A DNA stretch of 64,000 nucleotides from Paragonimus westermani. Taxonomy: Eukaryota > Platyhelminthes > Trematoda > Plagiorchiida > Troglotrematidae. Below are positions 13,420 through 27,000 of the stretch, piece after piece; positions within the stretch are counted from its first letter, which is position 1, and each line of letters begins with the position of its first letter. Where the stretch lies: assembly GCA_008508345.1 (NCBI GenBank), contig QNGE01000102.1, positions 374,621-438,620 of the forward strand, read 5' to 3'. Below the pieces are notes generated by a model, which ran no database searches, was not told where the DNA came from, and was given only the letters and a program-made list of their open reading frames with translations. The translations under genes were made by a program, and so were the position numbers.

Positions 13420-13855
13420 TGTGATGTCCAATTTGAAACTAAACCAAATCCCCGACTACTCATCAGTAATCTAAAATATCGCCTTACAGATTTAATGAGA
13501 TCAGTGATCTCGACCTGTCTCGGAAGTCCTAATCGTGGGATTATCGATTGGAGTTAACAGGTCAGTTAACGTGTCTCCTCTCCAGACGATCGGGCAACCT
13601 GATCATTGCTCACAAGCGAGAGTGGTTGAGCGTTCAGATTTGATAATTCGGTCCTGCCTAATGTGAGGTGAATGGCACAATGGTCAACACGGTTGCCTCA
13701 AGAAAAGCGTGGCCGGCCGTGGCAAGGATATGCACTACCGATGAGCTCTAATTAGGGCGAAACTTGAGTCTAGCGGTTGTTTTCGAAAGAGACTGGCTGC
13801 AAAGTCTATCTGAATGCGAACGCTGCGATCAAATGTGAGTGATGTTCAGATTGAA
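13420..13855 (+). mobile_element. tRNA-like/hammerhead SINE, copy B, longer-than-unit insertion
   Basis: Flanked by AACTTAGTA at 13411-13419 and 13856-13864. The insertion begins with a family 3' end (GTGATGTCCAATTTGAAACT, 13421-13440), continues through CCAAATCCCCGACTACTCAT and the full body, and ends with the same 3' end again (from 13839), a period of about 418 bases. The B box is deleted as in copy A. The hammerhead at 13732-13776 has U4 replaced by C. Confidence 0.78.
13732..13776 (+). ncRNA. Degenerate hammerhead motif in copy B
   Basis: CCGATGA (13738-13744) with U4 to C at 13739; stem II GCTCT/AGGGC keeps pairing through compensating G-C and G-U pairs; GAAA 13759-13762; GTC with C at 13770. 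Stem I is weak. Probably inactive. Confidence 0.65.
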
Positions 13856-13864
13856 AACTTAGTA

Positions 13865-15399
13865 AGTGTTGCACACGTGCGTGAAACGTTTCGGAAACTA
13901 AATCCTTTTCTGCGGTTAGTCCATTGCACATCTGACAGCTCTCTCATCTGACCTGGACGAGCAACGCGCTACCTAACTGAAGTAAAACTTGAGGTGATCG
14001 CCTTGGATTGTATGAAACTGTCGGAAACAGATAAAATTTAAACGGAGCAGCAAGCATGCTGTGGTGAGTTACTCTACTCGCGTCGACGCCCACTGCAATC
14101 GAAATGACCGTCGGTATCAGCCTTTGAGACTAAACAGTGATATAACCCATTTCGTTGCATACGAGCATTCACATGTCATCTTTACTCTCTTGTACTTCCA
14201 TTCATACTCTCCCATTCATTCAGGTGATTGTTATTTTTTTCAATTATCCTGCAACACTTCTGTATGTTGGATCAGAATCAGTGTGCAACTGATAAGACGG
14301 GCACTATTGTCGGGTTGTCGACTGGTTCGTTTAACAAGAGAGGTTAGCAATTTTCAGCTAACGCATATCAACAGAATGGGTGTTGATGAATTACAGCAAG
14401 TCATACGCTTCACTGAGTTTTTTCTAGGACTATAAATTTGGATGAAGAAATCAGACCAGAGATTATAAACACAAACTTGAGTGATACAAGTCTTCTTCCC
14501 TCAATCACTGGTTATGGATAAATAGATTACGATATGAATGAGATTACTCGGTAACAAACTCGTCTTCCGTTAATATAGTTTACTTTTACCTATGACAGGC
14601 GTGTAGCATGTTATGATCAATAACGTAAATTTTCTAATTGGCATCCATTTCATTCCACTTCGTCCGTAGACCTTCACATGTTGATCACCCACAGTATCTT
14701 GATAGACACATTTCTTCGGATCACTAATCTGTTAGTAAGGAACACTTTTATTCAATACAACTGTCACCCCATTTATCGGTTCATTTAGTGTTTATTAGCA
14801 CGTAGGATAAAGGTTTCCAACAAACTATAATGTATTCGGGCTAGCTTTGGAAATATATGTACATATGAGTGTGTGTGTGTCCGTACGTCAATTCTCGCTT
14901 CAATTTTCCATCAGCAGACAAGTTCATATGTGAATCACATACTGTTCGTATAGTATTCCTCTGTCAAACAAGCGGGCAGATGATAGTGAGGCTGAGATGA
15001 ATAATTCATCGGTTTCTCAAACTACTGGCTCTATTTTGTCGTTCTATAAAATCAGCCATCACAGAACAATACAACACGCACAATTTGTTCAAGTGGTTTT
15101 TAAAGCATATGTCAATCACCAAACCCCCTCTATGATAACAACCACCGCAACCACCGTCACAAGTAGTGAAGTTAGTCAGTATTTCGGGTTGATTTCTCGA
15201 CCACGTACAATGGAGACGTGATCGATCTGCGTAAATGTGTGTGGTTTTATGTTGCAATGCTCTACACGAAATACTGAATGCTGCGTCATCTGTGTGTACA
15301 ACGAAAAGCTGTTTCCATGTTTTATCTTCTATCATCCAACTTCGTGGGTTTATCGTTTGTCTAAATTTATCCGAATGAATATGTGTGAACGCTACTTGT
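13865..15399. other. Stretch without recognised gene
   Basis: A short GT-rich run near 14870; the 124-codon plus-strand frame at 14061-14435 has no recognisable motif. Confidence 0.45.
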
Positions 15400-16690
15400 G
15401 TGCATAGATGTTCAGATAAGCTCGTCAGTTTGATTAGACTATTGCATGTGGGTCTGAAGGCGAAGGTACAATCGTATGGATCGACCTCTGATGATTTTGA
15501 CATTGTCACTGACGTGAAGCACGGCTGTGTGCTAGCCCCAACCCCGTTTAGTTTATATACGACTGTCATCCTAACAGTTGCTTTTCAGGATTCAGGAGAA
15601 GCGGGCGTTGAGGTTGAGTACCGGACGGACGGGCATCTACTGAATATCCGACGTTTCGACGCCCAAACCTGGATGTATACCTCAACGATGTACCTGCTTC
15701 TGTCCGCAGGTGACAGCGCACTGTTCGTACACAGTGAATTTGAACCGCCGCAAATAGCCACGGCTTTCGAGGGTGGCATCTAAATTTGGATTGGATGTCA
15801 ACACAGGTGAAACATATTCTTTTTTTCAGCATTCTCAGGGTGAAGGTGCTGTTTCTGCACCTGCGCCTGAAATTCGCATCAGTAGAAATGTTGTCGACAG
15901 CTGCACAGATTTCTGCCACTTGGGTAACAATTTTTCCACAGATCTGTCCCTGGGCCGCGAGTTACGAGCTCGTGTGGCGAAGGCTAGTGCAACTTTCGGA
16001 CACCTCGAAAGATGTGTCTGGAAGAACCACAGCCTGAAGGCGGTCACTAAGCTCTGCCTGTACAGCTCAATTGTGCTGTCTATACTGCCGTACCACAATG
16101 AAGCTTGGACACTGTATCAACGGAACATGCACTATCTGAGTCGTATTCGTTTGCAGTGCCTAAGATACGTCTTGAGTGTTCGATAATCGGACATAGTTCC
16201 GAACACTGAGATACTGCGGCGCGCGGACAAGGACGGGATGGAAGTCATGCAGATGCTGAGTCAGCTTCGTTGACTACAGTACGTTTGTTAGGTGGGCGAT
16301 GAAAGTATTTCCAAACAGCTGCTGTCCGGACAACTGGAATTAGGCCAGCGAAATCGTGGTGGTTGAAAACAGAGAAACCAGAATGTTATCCAGGTGAGCC
16401 TTTCCGGTTGTAACACTGATTGTAGATGGTGGGAAGACTTGGCATTGAACCGGACGGCCTGGAAGAATACGATCTGAACGAGCGTCCGAAAGTTCATTGG
16501 GCAGCTATTGCGCGGCCGTGAACGGTATGCAAGAGAGCCATCGGTGCCATAGGTCGTGGTGACATGACTGTGACATTGTGGTGTGTGTGTGGCCACGAAT
16601 GAGCTGGCCGTTTGTTATTAGTCGGTCACCATCCTATTCATAGCACACTGTCGACCAAGAGACAACGAGAAAGTTAAGGCCAAGCAGATT
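15400..16690 (+). mobile_element. LINE 3' half: reverse transcriptase and zinc-finger tail, broken
   Basis: Starts abruptly with DKLVSLIRLLHVGLKAKV, then VTDVKHGCVLAPT, a fingers/palm block of LINE reverse transcriptases. The catalytic F/Y-A-D-D box reads SAGD. A frameshift lies near 15775; the downstream frame reads LRARVAKASATFGHLERCVW and EAWTLYQRNMHYLSRI. An in-frame stop follows at 16184, a Trp-to-stop at about 16271, and a CVCGHE zinc-finger remnant near 16581. Known: this domain order belongs to endonuclease/reverse-transcriptase LINEs common in animals. Typical 5'-truncated insertion, dead. Confidence 0.75.
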
Positions 16691-17320
16691 AAATCAGTCA
16701 TATCCATTCCTTCGTGTTCACACCAACCAGCAACTGTCATCGTTTAGAACGTTCCCGCTCCCGTTTTCAGAAACATGGATTTCTGTAGCCCTCTACCATT
16801 CCTTTTCTTTACCTTTGTCGGTGTACTGTATGGTGAATGTTTTGTCTGTTTTCTTCCAGTCCACTCTCGCATTTTGCCTTTCCTCCGTATCCTCTCAGAA
16901 GTGCACTAACATGCACTCGTATAGTGAGCCACCTCTTTTATTGCGTTTTCAATACTACTGTTCCCAGTTCAGTTCTTACCACTGGGGTCTCATTGTTTAG
17001 ATCTCGAGGAATAGGGATTTCCATTTCGAACTAACCTATCAATTGACTAACTAGTATTGGCCGACTGGACAGGAAAGCCTCTTTTACAAACCATTTTTGT
17101 CTTATTCAATCAAGTTTACACCGGACATGTGATATGTAACTGAAACCACAAATGGTGCAGCGCGAGCTACTTATGGTGATGGTTAAATGTAAGCGTCCTT
17201 TGGCTTCACCCACTGTGACAAACTGATCCAAACCGGATGCTGCCATCCGTGTGCACGGAATCAACAACATCCACAGAGCATAAAAATGAGGGGAGTAGGG
17301 GGGATCGCGCTGAAATAGTG
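16691..17320. other. Stretch without recognised feature, left of the N run
   Basis: No motif seen; may hold unrecognised remains of the R2-like element. Confidence 0.45.
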
Positions 17321-18083
17321 NNNNNNNNNNNNNNNNNNNNNNNNNNNNNNNNNNNNNNNNNNNNNNNNNNNNNNNNNNNNNNNNNNNNNNNNNNNNNNNN
17401 NNNNNNNNNNNNNNNNNNNNNNNNNNNNNNNNNNNNNNNNNNNNNNNNNNNNNNNNNNNNNNNNNNNNNNNNNNNNNNNNNNNNNNNNNNNNNNNNNNNN
17501 NNNNNNNNNNNNNNNNNNNNNNNNNNNNNNNNNNNNNNNNNNNNNNNNNNNNNNNNNNNNNNNNNNNNNNNNNNNNNNNNNNNNNNNNNNNNNNNNNNNN
17601 NNNNNNNNNNNNNNNNNNNNNNNNNNNNNNNNNNNNNNNNNNNNNNNNNNNNNNNNNNNNNNNNNNNNNNNNNNNNNNNNNNNNNNNNNNNNNNNNNNNN
17701 NNNNNNNNNNNNNNNNNNNNNNNNNNNNNNNNNNNNNNNNNNNNNNNNNNNNNNNNNNNNNNNNNNNNNNNNNNNNNNNNNNNNNNNNNNNNNNNNNNNN
17801 NNNNNNNNNNNNNNNNNNNNNNNNNNNNNNNNNNNNNNNNNNNNNNNNNNNNNNNNNNNNNNNNNNNNNNNNNNNNNNNNNNNNNNNNNNNNNNNNNNNN
17901 NNNNNNNNNNNNNNNNNNNNNNNNNNNNNNNNNNNNNNNNNNNNNNNNNNNNNNNNNNNNNNNNNNNNNNNNNNNNNNNNNNNNNNNNNNNNNNNNNNNN
18001 NNNNNNNNNNNNNNNNNNNNNNNNNNNNNNNNNNNNNNNNNNNNNNNNNNNNNNNNNNNNNNNNNNNNNNNNNNNNNNNNNNN
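17321..18083. other. Assembly gap (763 N)
   Basis: Unknown bases. The gap truncates the R2-like fragment on its right side; open frames spanning the N run are artefacts. Confidence 0.99.
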
Positions 18084-19070
18084 GCGTGGGCTTCCTCCTT
18101 GTTCGTCACCACTACACCCTGGACGCGTACCGGGACGTTCACTTCCCTCACAATAAGGCCAAACAAATAGTCTTTAACCACATTCCACAGAACCGGACAT
18201 TGACTGGACAACAGTCTCTCCAGTCGAGAATTGAGCGAGTGGTGGACAAACTCGGGACGTACAGACCGCCCAAACGAATTGGGGTGTAGATATAACTGAT
18301 GGGTGTGTCCCTGGGAAGGCGTAGCCACTGCCGAACAAACGGGCGAATTGTGTAGTCCATTGCTTTGAGCGTTTTTTGGTGAACTAACGAGTGATTCATC
18401 TTCGGAATCAGATGTCGTCTCAGAAGATCTAGGCGATGGTGCAGCTTCAGGGTCGCTTTGGTGGTTTCATCCAACGTCATGCTAAGCTACAGACGGTGAT
18501 TGACGAGTGTCTTACCTTTCCAGGTAAACAAGATAACTAGGTGAATCACGGTATCATGGGTGGTCATTGTGGATGACCATAGGCCCCGTCTTGCGCGCGT
18601 TGGTCTGCAACCCGGATAGCTCCATGGCACCAGGGGTACCTACAATCTTCCCGGAGAGACGTGTAGGGTTCTCTCCCAGGAGAATCATATCATCGGCGTA
18701 CCATGGAACTGGTGGCGAAGCTTCGGTCGAGAAAGAGCTAGCACCTCATTCATTTCAACAATAAGTGGGAGTGGAGACAATGGGCAGTCCTTGCAAACAC
18801 CACTCTGAGTCCGGAGAACGGGGCCTCCAAGTATGGCGGAAGCATTCCGATAGAAGTCGGCAATGTAACGCGTTAGAAATGGAGGAGCACCAAAAGCATG
18901 GGCCGATCTGATGATCGAGTCGTGTGATATGGAATCGAATGCTCTGGACACGTCGATAAAAGCCGCACACAGACTTAAGGATGTGGCGCACGAGTTTCGG
19001 AGCAGCACGTGAAGCAGTCAGGTCACCTCAGAGCAACCGTCCGCAGAAGACCTCATTGGAGATACTAGTG
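18084..19070 (-). mobile_element. R2-like non-LTR reverse transcriptase fragment, frameshifted, entering the N run
   Basis: Reading the minus strand from 19,041: DGCSEV, a stop, then CAAFIDVSRAFDSISHDSII and VCKDCPLSPL (normally R-Q-G-D-P-L-S-P), then WYADDMILLGENP at about 18689-18703 with the catalytic YADD intact but in another frame. After a further shift come LRRHLIPKMNHSLVHQKTL, the block MDYTIRPFVRQWLRLPRDTP and GGLYVPSLS, which are characteristic of the R2 group downstream of the catalytic domain. A last shift leads to a segment ending at the N run. The restriction-like endonuclease, if present, would lie in the gap. Not adjacent to rRNA genes. Confidence 0.75.
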
Positions 19071-19546
19071 TTATTCCCACTGACGTATTGCGGCTATTAT
19101 TACTCTCACATCTCTACTAGATTCGCAATACCTCCCTGTACACCGGAAGCTTTTAGGAATGGACAAACTCATTGTCAAGTGTACTGAAAATTTCGGTGTT
19201 TTCCCGTTCATTTTCGCTCTCAACTGACGACAACTACTGAAAAACAGGCAAAAATGCCAACTGTGTAGTAGCGTATACACCGAACAACATAATACTACTT
19301 CACTGTAGCCAACCTTGTTTTGGCTAGCTAAATAACTATATACAGCCAAAACCCAGGCAAAATGTGTCAATCAACTTGTGATTATTCAGTATGAGGGTTC
19401 TATCGAAGTACGACATCCATTACTGAAGTTCAACTATTGGGGGAAATGGTTCCAAGATATCCACATCAAAACTAGTCCGAATGAAGTCAAACAGTTTAGG
19501 TATCGTGTTAGGCGCTTTACCAATTAATGGATTGATTTCGATTACA

Positions 19547-19612
19547 CCACTTCTGAGGAAAGCCACGCGAGATAGTTGGAACGTTATTCATTACAACTTG
19601 GTTATAACGTTG
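19547..19612 (+). repeat. Decayed minimal-hammerhead repeat, copy 2
   Basis: CGATTACACCACTTCTGAGG, a GCCAC stem remnant, GTTGGAACGTTAT and CATTACAACTTG follow the family order, but stem II and the GAAA core are broken. Inactive. Confidence 0.5.
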
Positions 19613-22600
19613 CTCATCTCAGTCTATTCATTAACTATTTGTGGTTACGTGTAGCTTGGCGTGCTGTGGACAGTTGGTAGCCCTGATCAAGTGAATCCTC
19701 TTACTCGGAACTGTCATTTGTTGAGCCTTTGTATAATTCAACTAGCTGTCTCAATAACATGACAATCTGTCTCAGATGCTTTGCTGTTCAACATAAGTAA
19801 CTAGTCGACTGGTGTTAGAAAGATAACCGGCAATCTAATCGAACAGCCTAAAGTAACAAGTGGCTTAGTTGGTTAAAATTTTTGATCATAAACCGAAATT
19901 TCATGGCCTGCTACTCATCTATTCAGATGTCATACCCAATTAAAGCACTTTCGTTATCTAGAGGTGTCGTCTTCAGTATATGGGTGGAAGCTTCCAGTTA
20001 TTCAATTACAAACTGCAAAGATACTTCATAGGGCAGTTACACTCTGCAGTTGCTTATTGTAAACGAGAACAGAGGAGAGTGGCACATTGTGTTACTCAGA
20101 TTGTTTGTGGGCTCTATTAACGTCGAGTTTACCAGTTTGCTTTTGCTAGCCAAGGTTTTGCATAAAAATGCCTGCCACAGAATCTAGGACACGAAAACGC
20201 AGATCTCCGCGTATTACAGTTCCCCAAGTTACGTTGCTCATTTCCTTCTTCATGTTGTACCGATGATATTAGGCAACGACTGACCACCCAATAAGCTTCC
20301 GGGACTCAACGGCCTCACCTAGAGATATAACCATGTGTTATTTTATCAAAACTATTCCAATTAATCAGTGTGTGACAACTGTTTAATGTAGATTGGCGTT
20401 ACCCATTCGCTTTAGCCGTATTTCCTTCCATGAGGTGGAATTCTTTCACCAACAACCAAATGAGGAAGTATCTTTCTTTTCACCGTTGTTCAGTAGACCT
20501 CTAGGGTCTTTGAAAGCTGGCACCTCGAATTCCGTTCCAGATGGAGCCGTTCGCTTGCTGGACAGTCTTCCTGTTCCGCGTTACTATCTCTCTGGTACTA
20601 ATGGTCACTGCAAGAAATTGTCATTATCGTAGAGTCGCTACACACGAATCTGTGTGGTAAACAAGTGTTCTGTCTGCCTTTGTCATCAAGCCAGCTGCTG
20701 GTTGACAGTCATCGTGATATGGAGGTCTGATCACAAATTAAATGGCATCTAGCCCGATACATAACAATGAGTTAAAACCATTGGTACAGTTTTAGTAGTC
20801 TCATTAAAAGAGAACACATTCTTACAAAACACCTTTTAGTGATCTAACGAGTGGCATTACAGTCCAGACACACAGGCCTGTTGGTCTCATTTCCACAATA
20901 GACGAGACATGAGGTCGTGCACTGCATCTCTGAAGGGCAGTTTTGATAAACCACACTCTCCGATGAGGTAGCAACGTATACGCACAGCGAATAACGTCAC
21001 CGTAATATTCAGTTTACTTTATATGTCCCGTTTCGATTTATTTGCTGCCATGTTCATGCAGTAGTTTGTTTCTTTTCGCAGACGTCACTCACACTGCGTC
21101 GCTCTGGTTCAAATTTAAAGGCATGATCCGAGCACAAATAAATATTTAATATTCCAGTCACATCCAGAAGTACGGTTGCCTTAATTTTGACCATCTACAA
21201 CGTCGTGAAGATTAACTTTCATGACTCCAAAACACGATTCCCTTCAGGTCATGTGGGAGCCGACTCAGTTGAAACATAACCGAAACTATATTACCCCTAA
21301 TGGATAACTACTGGCAATGAACAGCATTGTAAACGTGGTGTACCAAGGAATAGTCAATACTTAAGGTCTTTCGAACACAAAACCGCTCATTAAGGAGTAC
21401 GTGACTTGTATTATAACTTGCTGTAACGTTTTGTTCTTTTCAATCTATTAGTTAAAATTTACGCAGCCAGTGTTATCAGCGTTACGAGTAGAAGGGGATG
21501 GACTATATGATTAGTTCATAATCCCTCATACTTAGTTATTTCAAATGTACGATTATAAAATGGTTTAAGCATCGGCGTGACACTATCATGCTCGATGCTG
21601 TTTCAGAAGGTATGTGCATTTAGTTCACAGTATGTACTTGTGGTCGACCTTGTTCGAGAACTCGGCCATTGTATTGGTGGTCGAAATAAGGACAGATCTC
21701 ATTTGGTGCGCGACTGAAGTGCCAACCTAAAGTTATGTTTTGAACAGGTAAATGACATTCGGTTGTCTTTCTACAGGTGGTGCTGCTCTCGGGTAATCCT
21801 AAGCAGGGGTAGGTTAGGAAATTACTCAGTAATAAAACAACCTCCTACCTCTCACTCCACTCACCACCACCAACACACGTGATCCCACGATCTCATCAAC
21901 TACCCATGAGGTTACCATCTATCTTGTTAAAATATGGTATTCTGATGGGGCAAATCACGTGAGCACTTCGGGGCAGCCACCACTATACCCTTAGAACCAC
22001 CCGTGCATCCAAATTATTCACAAAATGATTGACCATGGCTTGCTACTGATTACTTCCTTTTGTTCTCACGTTTAGTTAGCCACCTTATTAGGCGCGCTGT
22101 ATGTTAGAGCGTAGTGTAGACACATCAGTCTGAACCGGAAACAAGAGAAGTGACCAGCAGAAGAGACAAATTGTTGTTTGGAAGCTAATTCTTTTGTACG
22201 TGGACTTACGGTACATAGGTCACGTCAGCTGTCGATTTTTATAAAATCAGTTTGATGACGATTAAGTAATGACCCGGGATGTAACCATTTGAAAAAACTG
22301 CTGAGACACTTCGTCTGAAAATACACCTTCCACTGAGACAAGACGAGCAGTCGGTTTCAAGAGCCTGGGTCGATCATATTCCTTCAGCCGAAAGGGTTCA
22401 CTTCTGACATGCAAATGTTTACAATACATCGAGCCCGTTTGAGCTCCGGTGTAGCAGTCTGATATGGAGATGGACAACACTCAAATACGTCTACTTTTCA
22501 ACGCCCATCATGCGTTGTGTCAAGAACATTGAGGAGACTAAGTCAATGCGCTGGTAATCAAAAGTAAGTGCGGAACTCATTTAGCGGAAGACCGACGGGT

Positions 22601-23960
22601 GAAGGTATCGTTACCTTTTGAATAGGCGCATGGCATTCAGTTGACTTTCTACAAAATATTTTTTTTAGTTGATGCTAATTAGAGGGAAGCTGAGCGGTTA
22701 CCCCACTTCTTCAAGCAACCGATTTATTCGGGCTGATTAATGGATTCGTTGGATTAGGCTTCAGAGTACTGATCAGTAAGCTGCGCTTTTCGAAACTTGT
22801 TTTTTACAACAAGACTATAAAAACTGAGAAGCTGGACGGCTGAGGTCAGCTTTACACACCGAAACTGACCTTCTGTCAATTTTCAACCTTGCACCCACTT
22901 TCACTCATAAGGGTTCGGTGTGCTGAGAAGAAGAAAAAATTTATTGATAGAGCGCGAGCAACAGCCCTTTCAGTGTCTGTAGGGGGTAGTCAGATAAAAG
23001 ACCGCTCCGAAGCTAACTGAATTCTTTTGGTACGCGTTGCTTTTCGGCCACCTCACTCAAGTTTGTGTGGCAGTTAACTATGGTTCGTCTGCAACCGTAT
23101 GTGGATTAAAGCGTCTAGTCCATAAGCAACCGAATGTCAATCTGGTTTGCCTCTGTTTTTCCAACATCAGTAGCATTATTGGCGTTGCTCTCCCCCTCAT
23201 GCATTAGACCACTTCAAGCCCAGTCAATGGTTTCTTGTTCCAGCTAATTTCAGAGCTGCATAGATCAGACTTCCATATGTGTAAGGTTCCTCTGTTTAGC
23301 CAATGCGACGCAATCGGTGGTTCACAAGACCCAACCCCGTGCGTTAGGATACTAGAGAAGACGTAGCAATTCACCACTGGCTTGCATTAACTGGCTATGT
23401 TCGACCACTGAAAGTCAGCCAGCTGTTTGCAGTGCGCTGTCGAACCAGGCTTGCAGGGTGGAAGAGGGAATTGTCGGGTGCCTTGTTCACACAGTACAAG
23501 CACACCTATCAAGCCCCGTGTCTCTCGGTCAGACAGGCCACGATGTAAACTCAGCTTAGTACGTTCCATCTCATAGTCCTAGGTAGTATGGATATTCTCC
23601 TCTACTGGAATCTCAGTCACACGGCATCTTAATAGGTTTGGTTATTACAAATATTAAGTTTTTCACTTTACTTGCGTGCATAAAAGTTGAAAATGTAAAT
23701 AAACACTGTTAGCGGGGGTATACGCACACTTCCGGCCTAACTGAGAGGAGGGCGACTTTAAAGTCACAGATGTACTCATCTCATAATATGACAAACGCTT
23801 TCCGGTTGTGTATACCGTGGTTCCGGTAGATTTGCTTCCAGGTCGATGTTTGAAGTTACTTCCAAAACCTCAGTTTTCGAGTCACGAATAAGGTTAATCA
23901 ACAAGAATGTCTGCAGCTCAGGTAGCATATTTAAATTAATCAAAGAAGAGGGTAGACACN

Positions 23961-24005
23961 CAACCAGCTCGGGTGGCCTTCCTCAGGAGTGTTGTAATCG
24001 AAATG
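23961..24005 (-). repeat. Truncated minimal-hammerhead repeat, copy 3, at a single-N join
   Basis: CAACCAGCTCGGGTGGCC and TCCTCAGGAGTGTTGTAATC match the family up to N23960, where the copy stops before GAAA. Stem II has one C-C mismatch. Confidence 0.55.
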
Positions 24006-27000
24006 TTCGCTTTATACAAATGGTTCCGTAAACACAAGAAACAGAATAGATACATATGTGTTGTTACAAAACCCCGGGGCTGCGTGCATGGTGAATTTCA
24101 GAGGGAGTTCGGGTGTGACATAAAACCTGCCAATTACATGGTTAATTCTTATATCAGCTGTTGTGCAACACGGTCATCTTTGAACGGTACTTCAAGCACT
24201 TTGGATTTCATGACGTTCCGATCACACACCTTCCAACGAATCATCTTTAGGAACAGTGTTCTTGACACACTTAATTTCGTTGTCTAAAACAGGGGTTCTT
24301 CTTACAAGTAACACGATGGCCTATCGTGCCACCAAATTTTACGGAAAAGCTACATGTAAGTGATCTCCCGTCTTTCATTTTAATTTAAACCTCATTCTTT
24401 CCTGTCCGATCTATGACAGTATGACCCATTGAGGCTTTGTTCAAACAATTCAATTTCGTGTCCCCGCCATTATCGGTTTCCATTTTGACTTAAACAACAC
24501 AAAGATTTTTCAATAACTAAATTTTTCTTTATCTCGGCCGAATTCCCTTCATACTGGAAGCTGCTCGAATGCAGTGTGTTATGGAAAAAAGTTCCATTCG
24601 ATATTTCGTTAAATCTCACGGCGAACCGATACATCATAGTTTGAAAACCATTTTTTTAAATGATCTACGAGGCCAAGGTGTTGTCTGACTGCGTCAAACG
24701 AAACTCTCCTCATTGAATGTTATTGGACAACATTGCTTGTGAGTGTAGAATGATCTGTCTATCAGATATTTTTTAAATCTTGGGCATGGTGAACGAACAG
24801 TTACGAGGAACACAGCAGCCCAATAGATTGCAAAGGTGTCATTAATGGTCACCTTAAAAAACCGAAAACTACTCTAGATGTCTTGAATTCATGTAATTCT
24901 CTAGCTACTATCGACGTCAAATTACGACCATGATCTACAGGCATATCTTGAACATTTGACTAACTTTCATAGTAGTATGCAATTGTACTTTAATGGCTTT
25001 CTAAAAATGAAAATTCCAGATCGGATGGTGAGGTAAATGCTGTTGAATTTCGTACTAAGTGATGAGTGTATGATTAACTTGTAAGTTTCAACTCTGCATA
25101 CAAGTCTTACAGATTTGTGATAACAGTGTTGGCACAACTTTATCACATTTCTTTCTTTTTCGAGTATTTGCACATAACTTCAATCCAATTTTTCACACAC
25201 ACTATCAAACGCCAGTAATAATCAGGTTATTATGCAAACAAGTAATATTGCTTGCTAGTTTTTATTCACCACGAGAAGCATATTTAAAAATTTGATAGCC
25301 AATTTTAGTGATATAATACCGAAGTGAGCATGATAAAAACCACTGCAATTACCTTTCATATTTATGGCTTCTTTGTAAATAAATGGAATATTATATTTTA
25401 CAATCACTGTTGAATACTGGTCACTAGGGCCACACAGGTAATATGACGTTCGAATATGTCTTACAAGCGCTGTCACACAAATGATGCTCTCAGATACTTC
25501 CTCTGTTTAAAAACCACGAGAGTATGTAAGTTATTCTACTGATCTGGCCCGTATTATTTCCGTATGTTATGCCAAACAATACCCTGTAACTTTCGGCGTA
25601 GATAAACAGTCAAGAAAGATATGCGTTTTTATAGCTGACAAGTGTGACTGAATACAAAGTGCACCATGCACGTACCATTATATCTAATGATGATAAATGT
25701 GTATTCTACGTAGCGGCGATAACAGTTCAACTCTGTGGTAGTGGGCTGCGCCAGAATGTGTTTGAGTTTTACCATGAATATATCGGCTTATATTGGTTTG
25801 TGTCCCACTGAGTAACAGTTGCACGTCGAAAGTGCGCCAGGATCCTACCTATTCTGGTCTGGTTGCCAGTACCACAATGTCAAGCTTGGACTCTGACAGG
25901 TAGTCACAATTAAAACTGACTCCTTCTCATAGCGATACCTCAGTCGACGATTATACTATGTTTACCAGGAACATTTTTATGAAGTGATATTACTAACCTA
26001 TGTGTGGTCAACAACTTCAAAGCTTTCACATTGACTCAACAGAAGTGATGGCTTTTAACACATTTATCCTAATCTAACTGAATCCAGTACCAAACTGCTC
26101 TGTTTAGCCAATATGTTAAACAGCGTGATTTGAAGCACCACCCAAACCATCGCCCCGTGACATACCACCAGTCCAACCAATACAGGTTGATATAATATTG
26201 TCACCCTTCCATATGACTGTACTAGCTTCCAGATTAATTATGTAAAGCATACGTCCATCTGTAAACGCTTCTATTCAAACCTTCGTTCATCATGTTGATC
26301 GGAATGCATCTTAAAAGCATCTTGAAACGTAGACTGGGATGCTTTTTGAGAAAAACAAGGCCACCGGCTCACTATGATTATGCTTTGTCTTAAATGTGGA
26401 AGTTGACTGGTTGATCTTTTGGCTACCTATAACGCCAACACTTAGCTTGCACTGGCCTTATGTTCGATAGTAGTCCACCTTCAGTTGCACAGCTTTCGTT
26501 ACTCACTGTTCGTCTGTTCTGAACACACCTGCGACCACCACTCCAAACGACGGAGGGCAAGAAACCAAGTACATACAGGGAAACGTAGTCGAAAGCTGGC
26601 TGCACCCCAGCAAGTTGTTGAAGTTCATCGGTTCAAAGGCGGGTGTGTACTCACGGATGTCTCTGCATGTGTGCGTTCTGCGGGTCTCTGCTCCCCGCGG
26701 TCACACCCGCTGAATTGCCCGCATGCCACAAACAATCTGAATACATATGTCGAATGACCGCAACTCCCTGACACCTACAAACAATTCGCGTAGATGGAGA
26801 CAAACACAGGAAGCAAGCCATTTCCGCTCCTTGTTGTGTGTGGGTGTGTGTAGTTACAGTCATCATAATAAGGTCGCAAACAGTTTACTAGATTTGTGGG
26901 GTAACTCTGCTTGCCGAGTAGTTTCAGTGTGTTCGCTGCTTGTTGCCGTCCATCGGCGGTACCAGCCGATTCAATCGGAGCAATCAACTCAAGTGGTCTG

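Noticed and set aside
15006..15569. A 187-codon minus-strand frame
   Set aside because: It lies partly opposite the plus-strand LINE reverse transcriptase and has no motif of its own.
17237..18328. Long open frames on both strands across the N run
   Set aside because: They are open only because N codons are not read as stops; only the flanks on the minus strand carry R2-like similarity.
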